Of a stretch of 64,000 nucleotides of DNA, positions 34,933 to 42,149 are shown one piece after another. The stretch spans positions 124,001 to 188,000 of the forward strand of contig NZ_JBGUBC010000003.1 of NCBI RefSeq assembly GCF_041821145.1. The letters run 5' to 3'. Source of the stretch: Halopenitus sp041821145 (GTDB lineage: Archaea; Halobacteriota; Halobacteria; Halobacteriales; Haloferacaceae). The notes below the pieces were generated by a model. The model saw only the letters and a list, made by a program, of their open reading frames with translations. It did not search any database and was not told the origin of the DNA. Positions within the stretch are counted from its first letter, which is position 1. Every line of letters starts with the position of its first letter. The translations under genes were made by a program, and so were the position numbers.

Positions 34933-35336
34933 GATTCCTCCGTGTTTCCCATGGGGATGACCGGTTCGCCGCCCGGCTCGACCTCGACGACGAACTCCTC
35001 GCCGCATTCAGGACAGGTCGTGTCGACGACATCGGCACCACGGGTGTTGACCCGTTCGTAGAGGTCCTGGAGGTACTCGAGATCGGAGACGAACAACCCC
35101 TCGATCACGTTCGGGGTCACCTCCTCGATGTCCCCGAGCTTCGTGATCACCCGTGAAAGGAGGATCACGGTCATGTACGACGAGTTCGACTTGACGCGTG
35201 GATCCTGTAGCGGCTTGATCTCGTCGGCGGCCGTCGCCAGACGCATTACGCCCTCGCGGTGGAGGGCCCCCTCGTCGTCGGCGTAGCCCTGAGGGAGGGT
35301 GAACCCGAACTCCGTCTGCAGCGTCTCACCGGTCAT
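34929..35336 (-). CDS. gp28-like tail assembly chaperone with zinc ribbon
   Basis: 135 residues. The N-terminal LPQGYADDEGALHREGVMRLATAADEI, then DPRVKSNSSYMTVILLSRVITKLG, match T4 gp28-like baseplate/tail assembly proteins in eCIS. The C-terminus carries CPECGEEFVVEVE, half of a zinc-ribbon-like knuckle; only one CxxC is present, so zinc binding would need two chains. The ATG is four bases inside the end of tube 1 (overlap). Confidence 0.75.
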   Translation of the reverse strand: MTGETLQTEFGFTLPQGYADDEGALHREGVMRLATAADEIKPLQDPRVKSNSSYMTVILLSRVITKLGDIEEVTPNVIEGLFVSDLEYLQDLYERVNTRGADVVDTTCPECGEEFVVEVEPGGEPVIPMGNTEES

Positions 35337-35773
35337 GCGGTGCGTTCCATTCCCTCGTGAGCGATCTCCATGCTCTCGATCGCGACGTCACCACCGGTCG
35401 CGTCGAGGTCGGGTGCCTCGTAGCTGGTCGGCCAGGCGTTTCTGAACTCCCACCGGGGGCCGGCGTTGCCCTCCTCATCGAGCACGACGACGGCGATCGA
35501 CCGCCGTGCGTCTTCGACCTGGCCGTTCTCGACGGCCTTGCGCCACTCGAACAGCTCGATGGAGTCGTCGGTCGTCCCGGACTCGAGCGTGAGCGTGCCG
35601 TAGTCGTTGAGACTCCAGAGCTTACGCACCGTCGGGGGGTCGTTGCCCTCGCGGTACTCCGTGACGTCCGTGGAGTTCTCCGGGATCGAGGCGTTGCTGA
35701 AGCCGGCCCGGGCGATGCCGTCGATCTCAAGCAGGAATCGTACGTCCCTGTATGGTCCGTGTCTGTCAGGCAT
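35333..35773 (-). CDS. Tail tube protein 1
   Basis: 146 residues: PYRDVRFLLEIDGIARAGFSNASIPENSTDVTEYREGND and LWSLNDYGTLTLESGTTDD show the gp19-like tube fold, with the family end DLDATGGDVAIESMEIAHEGME. It is related to tube 2 but clearly diverged. It follows the sheath by six bases, the classic sheath-tube order. One of the two probably forms the main tube and the other an initiator ring near the hub. Confidence 0.9.
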   Translation of the reverse strand: MPDRHGPYRDVRFLLEIDGIARAGFSNASIPENSTDVTEYREGNDPPTVRKLWSLNDYGTLTLESGTTDDSIELFEWRKAVENGQVEDARRSIAVVVLDEEGNAGPRWEFRNAWPTSYEAPDLDATGGDVAIESMEIAHEGMERTA

Positions 35774-35779
35774 TGGTGA

Positions 35780-37672
35780 TCACTCCGCGCTCCCGGTCCA
35801 CTGGGAGATCCGGAAGACGACGAACTCGGCCGGTTTCACCGGCGCGACGCCGATTTCACAGATCAACCGGCCGTTGTCGATGTCGTTTTGGGTCATGGTG
35901 CTGCGATCGCATTTGACGAAGAACGCCTCCTCGGGCGTCGACCCCATCAGGGCGCCGTCCTCCCAGACGCTGGTGAGGAAATTCCTGATGGTTTGTCGGA
36001 CTCGGGCCCAGAGCTGTTCGTCGTTGGGTTCGAAGACGACCCACTGGGTGCCCTCGTCGATCGATTCCTCCAAAAAGAGGAAGAGCCGACGAACGTTGAC
36101 GTACTTCCAGGCCGGGTCGCTGGAGGTCGTGCGGGCGCCCCAGACGCGGATACCGCGTCCGCGGAAGCTCCGAATACAGTTGACGCCGCGTGGATTGAGT
36201 ACGTCCTGATCGCCTTTGGTGATCGTCGACGAAAGCCCCTGAATGCCCCGGACAGTCTCGTTGGCGGGGGCCTTGTGGACGCCTCGCTCGGTGTCGCTTC
36301 GGGCGTAAATGCCCGCGACGTGTCCGCCAGGTGGAACGTCCTCTTTCAACCCCGACTCCGGGTCGAGGACGGTCAGCCAGGGATAATAATACGCCGCGTA
36401 CGTCGAGTCCACTGGCGGCCGAACATCGCCCGGCGGGCCCGGATTCTCGGGAGCCTGGAGGATCGCAAAGCGGTCCCCCATGTTCGAACAGTGGGTAACG
36501 ATCTCGTCCGTCAGCCCCCCGACCGAATGTTCGTCCGGAACACACACCATCGAGATGCCATCGACCTTCTGGAACCCGGCGAAGCCAGTCCGTTCCTCGG
36601 GCGGTACCTGATCGTCGCCCTTGTAGTCCGCGAGCGATGGCTCCCCATCACCGACGGATCCGTCCAGCCACACCGGCGCTGGCGATGCGTTCGCAGGGCG
36701 TCCGGCTCCGACCTTCTCGAGTTCGACGAGCGTGGATGACGGATTGACCTCGCTGGCGAAGAAGTTGTCCGCCGACCGCTCGGGCGAGAGGTTGTCGTAG
36801 ACCTCCTCAACGTCGGGATCGGGGACGGGATCCCTGTCAGTTCGGGCGTGGTGTTGCTTGGCCGTGGCGAGATCGTCCTCGTCGGTCCAATAACGGACGA
36901 TCAGCTTGAACAGCTGGTTTTCGCCCGGTTTGTACATCGTTGCATCGTCGACCAGAACCGCGACGTGGTCGCCCCAGGATCCGGGCCCGACGGCGGTCAC
37001 GTCGATGACGCCCTGTCCGCCGCGAAGTTCCACAGTGACCGGCGAGTTATCGCCGGTGTGGACGATCGTCAAGGAGGCTTCCTTGGCATCGTCGTCGTCC
37101 GGGTCGAACTCGATCGTGAGTGTCTCGGATCGCTCGCCCTCCTCGGGTTTGAGATCGATATCACCGCTCGTCTCCCTGCTGACCGAGAACGCACTGGCGT
37201 CGTCACCCGTGATCTCGATGTCGGACTGGGCGACGGTGATGTCGGCATCGCCGCTTGCACCCCGGTTCGTGATCGTGAGGGTGCGCTCGGCCACGCCATC
37301 CGTTGGTCCGAAATCAAGCACCGTCGTCGAAGCCGAAAGCGTGTTCGCCTGGACGCCCTCGTCGGTGATCACCTCTGGCCCCGCGACGAGCGTTCCCTCC
37401 GCGTGCTCGCTCGCGCTCGTCACCCGTCCCACGTAGGCCCGGCTGCCTCCGTTTTGGAAGTACCCCTCGATCGACGTCGGAAGGTGTCCCTCGTCGATGT
37501 AGCTCCCGTAGAGGCGCTTGAACTCCGCGAAACTCGTCACTAAGCGCGGATCGGTCGGTCCTCGCTCGGTCCGACCGAGAAATCCCGCGGTGCTCGTACT
37601 GACCCCCTCAATGGGTTTTGTGCCCTCCTCGACCTCCGTTACGTAAACGCCTGGGGAGAGGTACTCAGGCAT
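35780..37672 (-). CDS. Tail sheath protein with inserted Ig-like domain
   Basis: 630 residues. The N-terminus (EYLSPGVYVTEVEEGTKPIEGVSTSTAGFLGRTERGP) and the C-terminus (ILQAPENPGPP.., INCIRSFRGRGIRVWGARTTSSDP, EICEIGVAPVKPAEFVVFRISQW) are canonical contractile sheath; the final block threads into neighbouring subunits. Residues about 105-219 are an insertion that resembles ASPM/Hydin-type or anchor-D Ig-like domains (VLDFGPTDGVAERTLTITNRG..TIEFDPDDDD). It starts after the RAYVGRV beta-strand, a place where sheaths tolerate surface domains. It is preceded by its own TATA box. Confidence 0.93.
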   Translation of the reverse strand: MPEYLSPGVYVTEVEEGTKPIEGVSTSTAGFLGRTERGPTDPRLVTSFAEFKRLYGSYIDEGHLPTSIEGYFQNGGSRAYVGRVTSASEHAEGTLVAGPEVITDEGVQANTLSASTTVLDFGPTDGVAERTLTITNRGASGDADITVAQSDIEITGDDASAFSVSRETSGDIDLKPEEGERSETLTIEFDPDDDDAKEASLTIVHTGDNSPVTVELRGGQGVIDVTAVGPGSWGDHVAVLVDDATMYKPGENQLFKLIVRYWTDEDDLATAKQHHARTDRDPVPDPDVEEVYDNLSPERSADNFFASEVNPSSTLVELEKVGAGRPANASPAPVWLDGSVGDGEPSLADYKGDDQVPPEERTGFAGFQKVDGISMVCVPDEHSVGGLTDEIVTHCSNMGDRFAILQAPENPGPPGDVRPPVDSTYAAYYYPWLTVLDPESGLKEDVPPGGHVAGIYARSDTERGVHKAPANETVRGIQGLSSTITKGDQDVLNPRGVNCIRSFRGRGIRVWGARTTSSDPAWKYVNVRRLFLFLEESIDEGTQWVVFEPNDEQLWARVRQTIRNFLTSVWEDGALMGSTPEEAFFVKCDRSTMTQNDIDNGRLICEIGVAPVKPAEFVVFRISQWTGSAE

Positions 37673-37738
37673 GCTCTGATCCCGCGTTTGCCGCGATATG
37701 TGAACGCATCGGTACCCTTTACCATGGGTCCGACTCCC

Positions 37739-37750
37739 AATTAAAATTTT
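37739..37750 (-). promoter_or_regulatory. TATA box upstream of the sheath gene
   Basis: The minus strand reads AAAATTTTAATT in an otherwise GC-rich gap (37673-37804). Initiation near 37717 would give a leader of about 45 bases before the sheath ATG at 37672. This could drive strong expression of the sheath, tube and downstream genes separately from the genes before them. Confidence 0.55.
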
Positions 37751-37804
37751 CCCCTCCCGATCGCTGAATATCGCTCCGCTACCGGTGCGAAATGCCGTTT
37801 ATCG

Positions 37805-38416
37805 TCAGAATTCCACGTCCTGTCTGGCGGTTTTGCCGACGTCGATCACCGTCTCGGCGGCGGTGGTTGCTCCCGTTTCCGGATGGGTCGCTTCGAGGAC
37901 GGGCGTTTCTCCGTCGACCTCAAGCGCGTTGTCGTCGCTCACGTCGTCACTCCCGATCGATCGGATCCCAACTGCGTACTCGCCCGCCGTGTTCGTCCGG
38001 GTTCTTTCGTCGCGATCCTGAATCGTCACGGTCGCGCCGGCGATCGGTGCCCCGCTTTCGTCGGACACGAACCCTCGGACTACCGTCGCTCCGCTGCCGA
38101 ACGGGTACGCCGGCGACGGCAACAACTCGACGGTCTCGGGCGTCGACCGATCACCGTCGAGATCGACCGTCCGTCGTTCGGTCAGATGGGCGTCGCAGTC
38201 GTCGACGACGACCGTCACCTCGCCGACGTCGGCTGGGAGATCCGACAGGACGTGGTAGCCACTCGGCGTCCGGGTGAACGTCTCGGGGCGATCCGCAAGC
38301 GAAACCGACGGCGAACCCGTTGGCCGACCGCCCGCGACGCCATCACGCAGGTCGACCGCTACCGCAAGCGACGTTTCGACGGTTCCCATCCACGTTCGGT
38401 CATCCGTCCCCGTCAC
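37805..38416 (-). CDS. Carboxypeptidase-regulatory-like domain protein in eCIS locus
   Basis: 203 residues. A GTG start overlaps the TGA of the DUF4255 gene (GTGA). The C-terminal half (VVRGFVSDESGAPIAGATVTIQDRD.TRTNTAGEYAVGI) is a carboxypeptidase-regulatory-like beta-sandwich, found in eCIS operons next to DUF4255. The N-terminal half (VSLADRPETFTRTPSGYHVLSDL) resembles the extra Ig-like part seen in such proteins. It may bind the tail end or decorate the particle; it has no signal peptide. Confidence 0.65.
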   Translation of the reverse strand: MTGTDDRTWMGTVETSLAVAVDLRDGVAGGRPTGSPSVSLADRPETFTRTPSGYHVLSDLPADVGEVTVVVDDCDAHLTERRTVDLDGDRSTPETVELLPSPAYPFGSGATVVRGFVSDESGAPIAGATVTIQDRDERTRTNTAGEYAVGIRSIGSDDVSDDNALEVDGETPVLEATHPETGATTAAETVIDVGKTARQDVEF

Positions 38417-39027
38417 GGCTCGTCGTCACCTCCCGTCGTCCGAAAAGTGAACGCACTGAACTCGGCGTCGAGGACCCGATCCACGGGGACGGTTCGCTCG
38501 GATTCGATGATCACCGGGGAAACCACGTAGGGAATGGATGGTTCGTACGGATCGTCGCTGAACGTCGTCCAGATGTTCACCACGTCCTCTCGTGAGACTG
38601 GCTCTACGGAAACGGTCACCTCGTCTCCAGCAGTTAGATCGCCGGACAGCTCTGGCGTCCGGACGATAGCGTTGTCCTGAAAGACCTGCATCGCACGTCC
38701 GAGCACCGTGTGTTGCTCCGTGGTCTTTGTCGTCGGCGGATCGCTGCTGCCGTCCTTCGCATGTGCGGTAAGAAGATAATGAAGATCGAGCGCCAGCGAG
38801 TTGCCGGGCCGCTCAGTCGGATCGTCCGGCGGCCGGTGTTCGTTCGAGAGATGTTCGTTGCGGCTGACGTCGTAGAGATAGAGCGTTAGCCGGAAGTCGT
38901 CACCGGCCCCCTCGGCGCCGGGGGAGGCAAGCACGATCTCCTCGTCGGTGATTGACGAGCCCATTCGGTCGCGCAATAGCTCGACCAACGTCAGCCCCAC
39001 GTCCGCGATCGCCGCGTGGCCCGCCAC
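38413..39027 (-). CDS. DUF4255 tail terminator (Afp16/Pvc16-like)
   Basis: 204 residues from a GTG. AAIADVGLTLVELLRDRMG at the start and LYLYDVSRNEHLSNEHR, ALDLHYLLTAHAKDG and EQHTVLGRAMQVFQDNAIV match the DUF4255 family, which closes the end of the tube and sheath and sets tail length in eCIS. It is the first structural gene of the operon after the membrane protein. No clear TATA box is seen directly before it; a weak GTATAC lies about 40 bases upstream. Confidence 0.88.
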   Translation of the reverse strand: MAGHAAIADVGLTLVELLRDRMGSSITDEEIVLASPGAEGAGDDFRLTLYLYDVSRNEHLSNEHRPPDDPTERPGNSLALDLHYLLTAHAKDGSSDPPTTKTTEQHTVLGRAMQVFQDNAIVRTPELSGDLTAGDEVTVSVEPVSREDVVNIWTTFSDDPYEPSIPYVVSPVIIESERTVPVDRVLDAEFSAFTFRTTGGDDEP

Positions 39028-39175
39028 GCTAGGGACCCCCGGAACTCGGTCGGATACTGTCCATGGTATACGATCTCATGCAGTGGGTAAACTGGTTCGT
39101 CAGACCCCAAAAACCTTTCTCGGATGACAACAGTCCGCGTGGTGCCACCTTCGAGTGGCCGATCTCGGCCACTCG

Positions 39176-40174
39176 TCAGGCGGAACCCTCCGATTCGGAG
39201 GACTCCGATTCGGCCATGCCTGCCAACGACTCCACCGTGGAGTGGACGAGCCGCTGGGAGTATCCGGCGGCGAACGCGACCGCGATGAGGAACGGTCCCT
39301 GGGCCGTGTTGGATCCCGATCCGATGAGGAACAGCTCGGAGCGCACGAAGAAGAAGACGGCTAGCGCGGAGCCTGCGCCGACCGCGATCCGAGCCAGGGT
39401 GGCCTGGAATCCGGTGAGATATTGCGGCGTACTCGTCGATCCCGGCTGCCGCCGGAGTGACCGCAGTCCAAAGAGCGTGGCACCGAGCATCCCGGCCAGT
39501 ACCACGTAGACGAGGAATCCGACGAAATCGGCGCTGCTCCCGGATGTGGATTCGGACGAACCGTCGGTCGGGAACTCGAGAAACGGCGAGGGAAGGAGTT
39601 CGGTGGCCGTCCCTCCAATGGCGACAACCAGAAAGGCGACGACCGTCACTATGGCCCCGATCTGGAGGTGGTGAAACTGGGACTGGAAATGCTGCCGTTT
39701 CCGGTGGACGTTCTCGTAGCCCTCGTGGAGTAACTCCTGGGCGGCGTAGAGGTCGTTCGCCGTGAGGTCTTCCCGGAGGGTTCCATCAGCGTTCGCAAGT
39801 CGCTCCGTGACGGCCTCGGAGCGCCAGGACAGCGGAGCGTTCGCGGCCTCCACCAACAGGACGCGTGCTTCCCCTCGAAGCGTCTCCTTCCCGCCGGCGG
39901 CTTCGAGTCCATAAATCGAGAGCCGTTTTGCCGCATGGAGGTACGACCAGCCCTGTTCGATCTTTCCCCCCTCGAGTGCCTCGTCGGCTTTATCCAGCAT
40001 CTCGCGGCCGCGTTGGATCCAGCCGTCTTCCTCTCGTTCCCCCTCCGTCTCCGTCACGAGGGTTTCAAACTCGGAGCGAACCGTATTGAGTTCTCCCTCC
40101 AACCGACGGTATCCCGTTCCGCTTTCCCCACCGTCGTTCTCGGCAGCCGCGTCCGAATCCCCGTTTCGGGGCAT
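39176..40174 (-). CDS. Membrane protein at the head of the eCIS locus
   Basis: 332 residues. The N-terminal 165 residues are helical and charged (RRLEGELNTVRSEFETLVTE and so on). The C-terminal half has about four transmembrane helices: LQIGAIVTVVAFLVVAIGG (about 171-189), FVGFLVYVVLAGMLGATLFG (about 217-236), IAVGAGSALAVFFFVRSELF, and a last FLIAVAFAAGYS. It has its own leaderless promoter (TATA at 40200-40209) and is followed by DUF4255 on the same strand. It may anchor or dock the particle in the cell membrane, but this is only from position. No family is recognised. Confidence 0.65.
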   Translation of the reverse strand: MPRNGDSDAAAENDGGESGTGYRRLEGELNTVRSEFETLVTETEGEREEDGWIQRGREMLDKADEALEGGKIEQGWSYLHAAKRLSIYGLEAAGGKETLRGEARVLLVEAANAPLSWRSEAVTERLANADGTLREDLTANDLYAAQELLHEGYENVHRKRQHFQSQFHHLQIGAIVTVVAFLVVAIGGTATELLPSPFLEFPTDGSSESTSGSSADFVGFLVYVVLAGMLGATLFGLRSLRRQPGSTSTPQYLTGFQATLARIAVGAGSALAVFFFVRSELFLIGSGSNTAQGPFLIAVAFAAGYSQRLVHSTVESLAGMAESESSESEGSA

Positions 40175-40199
40175 GATCGCGTTTGAATTCGGAGTTCTC

Positions 40200-40209
40200 C
40201 ATAATAAAT
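40200..40209 (-). promoter_or_regulatory. TATA box of the eCIS-head membrane protein gene
   Basis: The minus strand reads ATTTATTATG, about 30 bases before the ATG at 40174. It is one plausible start of the eCIS transcript. Confidence 0.5.
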
Positions 40210-40341
40210 GGGTGGGACTACTCGGGGGACGGTTGCGACGGCTCGTCGACAGGACGTCCGTTCACGGGAAGAGGCGTCGACGAAGAAACGTGCCGACGAA
40301 TCGACGAAACGACTAATCGGGACCGGCGCCTCGGATCGGAT

Positions 40342-41100
40342 ATGCCGTCGACTCTCGTCCACGTGGCGTTTACGGGAGCGATCGCGACTGCCCTGTTGGG
40401 GCGGCATTTCGACGTAAAAGCCATCGCGATCGTTCTGGTCGTCGCTGCCCTGATCGACCTCGATACGCTAGTGGACGTGTGGTGGACCGGGCTCCACCGT
40501 GCACTGTTTCATAACCTCGTTTGGCCGGCGATCGCGCTTTTGATCCTCGCGTGGGACTTGTGGTGGCGTGAGGACTCCGTCGTCCAGTCTCGATGGGGAA
40601 CGTACGGCGTCCGTGTCTGGTGGGTTGCCGTCGTCGCGGCCGCGCTCGGCCACACGCTCCATGACGCATTCGTCAACGGCGTCAACCTCCTGTGGCCGCT
40701 CCACGATCGGTTTTACCAGTTCGAGGGCAAGCTGTTCCTCTCGAACCACCGCGGATTCGTTCAGACGTTTTTCGAACTCGAAACCGGCGACACCACCGGG
40801 GGAACGACCGCAAATACCCACTACTACACCGGGGTCAATCCCAACTCCGGAGAGTCACCCGAGGACGTCGAACGCATCTTCCCGATCGCGTACTCGGGCG
40901 AGCGATTCCTGTTGGCCGTCGTTGGGTACGTCATCGTGGCGGTTCGGATCTGGGAGACGCGAGGTGACACGGACTTATTCGACGGAGACCGCTTTTCTCA
41001 CTTACTCGACCGGAACGCTCGTCGGGTATCCCGTCCGCCCGATCGAACTTCGATCTCCGTCAGTCCTAACTCCGTGAACACGCGATTCCAGTCGCGGTAG
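40342..41100 (+). CDS. Membrane metal-dependent hydrolase (YdjM/DUF457-like)
   Basis: 252 residues from MPSTLVHVAFTGAIATALLG. The opening S-x-L-V-H-x-A-x-T-G-A is the first metal-binding helix of the YdjM/DUF457 inner-membrane hydrolases; D69-type acidic residues (LIDLDTLVDVWW) and H of LGHTLHDAF complete the pattern. Three or four membrane helices are visible. The in-frame extension to 40183 lacks family similarity. The 3' end overlaps the convergent methyltransferase by about 100 bases, with a polar C-terminal tail in the shared DNA. Confidence 0.8.
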   Translation: MPSTLVHVAFTGAIATALLGRHFDVKAIAIVLVVAALIDLDTLVDVWWTGLHRALFHNLVWPAIALLILAWDLWWREDSVVQSRWGTYGVRVWWVAVVAAALGHTLHDAFVNGVNLLWPLHDRFYQFEGKLFLSNHRGFVQTFFELETGDTTGGTTANTHYYTGVNPNSGESPEDVERIFPIAYSGERFLLAVVGYVIVAVRIWETRGDTDLFDGDRFSHLLDRNARRVSRPPDRTSISVSPNSVNTRFQSR

Positions 41101-41660
41101 TAGAGGGGAAAGTCGTCGTTGACGTAGTTCACTTCGGGCTCGCTTGAGGACCGGGATTCGTGTCCGTCTCCGTCCTGACCTTCACTCTCGTCATCGTTCC
41201 CGTCACCGCCCTCGTTTTCAACCGTAATGAGGAGGTCGTCCATGATCCGGCAGATCTCCTCGAGGACCCACTCGGAATCGGGATGGAGGTGCTGGAGCGT
41301 CTCCACGGAGTAGACGGCGTCGAAGCGATCGTCCTCGAAGTCGCCGATGACGTCCTCGATCGAACCGCGGTGGAACGTTCCCGCGTCGGCGAGTTCGGGG
41401 TAGACTTCCGCCATCACGTCGAACGCCTCGTCGTTGATGTCGATCCCCGACAGATTCTCGAAGCCGTGCTCGTACAGGTACGCGAGATGACGCCCGGAGC
41501 TACAGCCGAGTTCGAGGATGGACGCGTCCCGATCGAGGTGTCGATCGAGCACGTCGTGGACCCACTCGCTTCGCTGGTCGGAGCCGTAGTATGCGTAGTA
41601 CTCGGGCGAATACTCCCCGGATCGGCTTGCCCACTGGCGGTGGACCTCGGTGGGGTTCAC
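40998..41660 (-). CDS. Class I SAM-dependent methyltransferase
   Basis: 220 residues from a GTG. The glycine motif I is ILELGCSSGRHLAYLYEHG, followed by SGIDINDEAFDV (acidic end of beta-2) and FDAVYSVETLQHL (motif III/IV). An unusually acidic, Gly-rich loop (GGDGNDDESEGQDGDGHESRS) lies before the last strand. Its substrate is unknown. Its stop lies 103 bases inside the 3' end of the convergent membrane hydrolase, so both proteins share coding DNA there. Confidence 0.9.
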   Translation of the reverse strand: MNPTEVHRQWASRSGEYSPEYYAYYGSDQRSEWVHDVLDRHLDRDASILELGCSSGRHLAYLYEHGFENLSGIDINDEAFDVMAEVYPELADAGTFHRGSIEDVIGDFEDDRFDAVYSVETLQHLHPDSEWVLEEICRIMDDLLITVENEGGDGNDDESEGQDGDGHESRSSSEPEVNYVNDDFPLYYRDWNRVFTELGLTEIEVRSGGRDTRRAFRSSK

Positions 41661-41742
41661 GCGCTATCTTGCGGGTACAGCCGTAAAGTCTGCTCGGGCC
41701 CCTCACCGTTCCGATCGAGGGCTCCCACGTGAGCGGGCGTTC

Positions 41743-41940
41743 TCACGACGAGTCGTCGTCGTCCGAGTCGTCGTCTTTCATCTCCGACAGTCGACCGACC
41801 AGATCGTCCGTCGACGCCTCGCTTTCGAAGGAGACGGATCCGTCGTGTTCGTTCTGGTGGACGTTGACGGCCTCGGAATCGTCGTCATCGTTCTGGTTCT
41901 GCGTCTCCTGCTCGGATTCATCGTAGCTTCCAAAGCCCAT
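41743..41940 (-). CDS. DUF5786-type small acidic protein
   Basis: 65 residues from MGFGSYDESEQE; the C-terminus is a string of Asp. The MGFGSYDESEQ opening, the NEHDGSVSFESEAS centre and LVGRLSEMKDD match the haloarchaeal DUF5786 family. It is probably cytoplasmic with unknown function. An in-frame start 29 codons upstream is possible but not supported by family similarity. Confidence 0.85.
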   Translation of the reverse strand: MGFGSYDESEQETQNQNDDDDSEAVNVHQNEHDGSVSFESEASTDDLVGRLSEMKDDDSDDDDSS

Positions 41941-42149
41941 ACCACCACTTGCGGCGGGAGGGTGAAAACCCATCCGACCCGACGATCCGATGTGGATCGA
42001 TACCGTGGGTTGGTCGTATCGTGTCACAGCTCCGGTTCCATCTGCCCCCTCGCTGGTTCGGCTCCATCCTGTCGACGGTTTCGTCTCGCCTCCTCGCCGG
42101 TTTCGATCCGTCGTCCTTTTGCCCGCAGACGCGCTATCGCGGATAACCG

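Larger units (their letters stand above)
13423..40174 (-). other. Archaeal extracellular contractile injection system (eCIS) locus
   Basis: About 27 kb on one strand holds nearly the full phage-tail-like set: DUF4255 terminator, sheath, two tube proteins, chaperone, DUF6760-like protein, AAA+ ATPase, DUF4157 effector, LysM tube-capping protein, gpD hub, gp5/VgrG spike, PAAR, gp25, two J-type baseplate proteins, gpI and a fibre. There are no capsid, portal or terminase genes, so this is not a prophage. The AAA+ ATPase and DUF4157 protein are hallmarks of the Afp/PVC/MAC-type extracellular systems, not of type VI secretion. Overlapping start and stop codons show operon structure. Confidence 0.93.

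Noticed and set aside
13423..40174. Prophage or type VI secretion system
   Set aside because: No capsid, portal, terminase or lysis genes, and no TssJLM membrane complex or ClpV; a DUF4157 protein, DUF4255 terminator and CDC48-like AAA+ favour eCIS.
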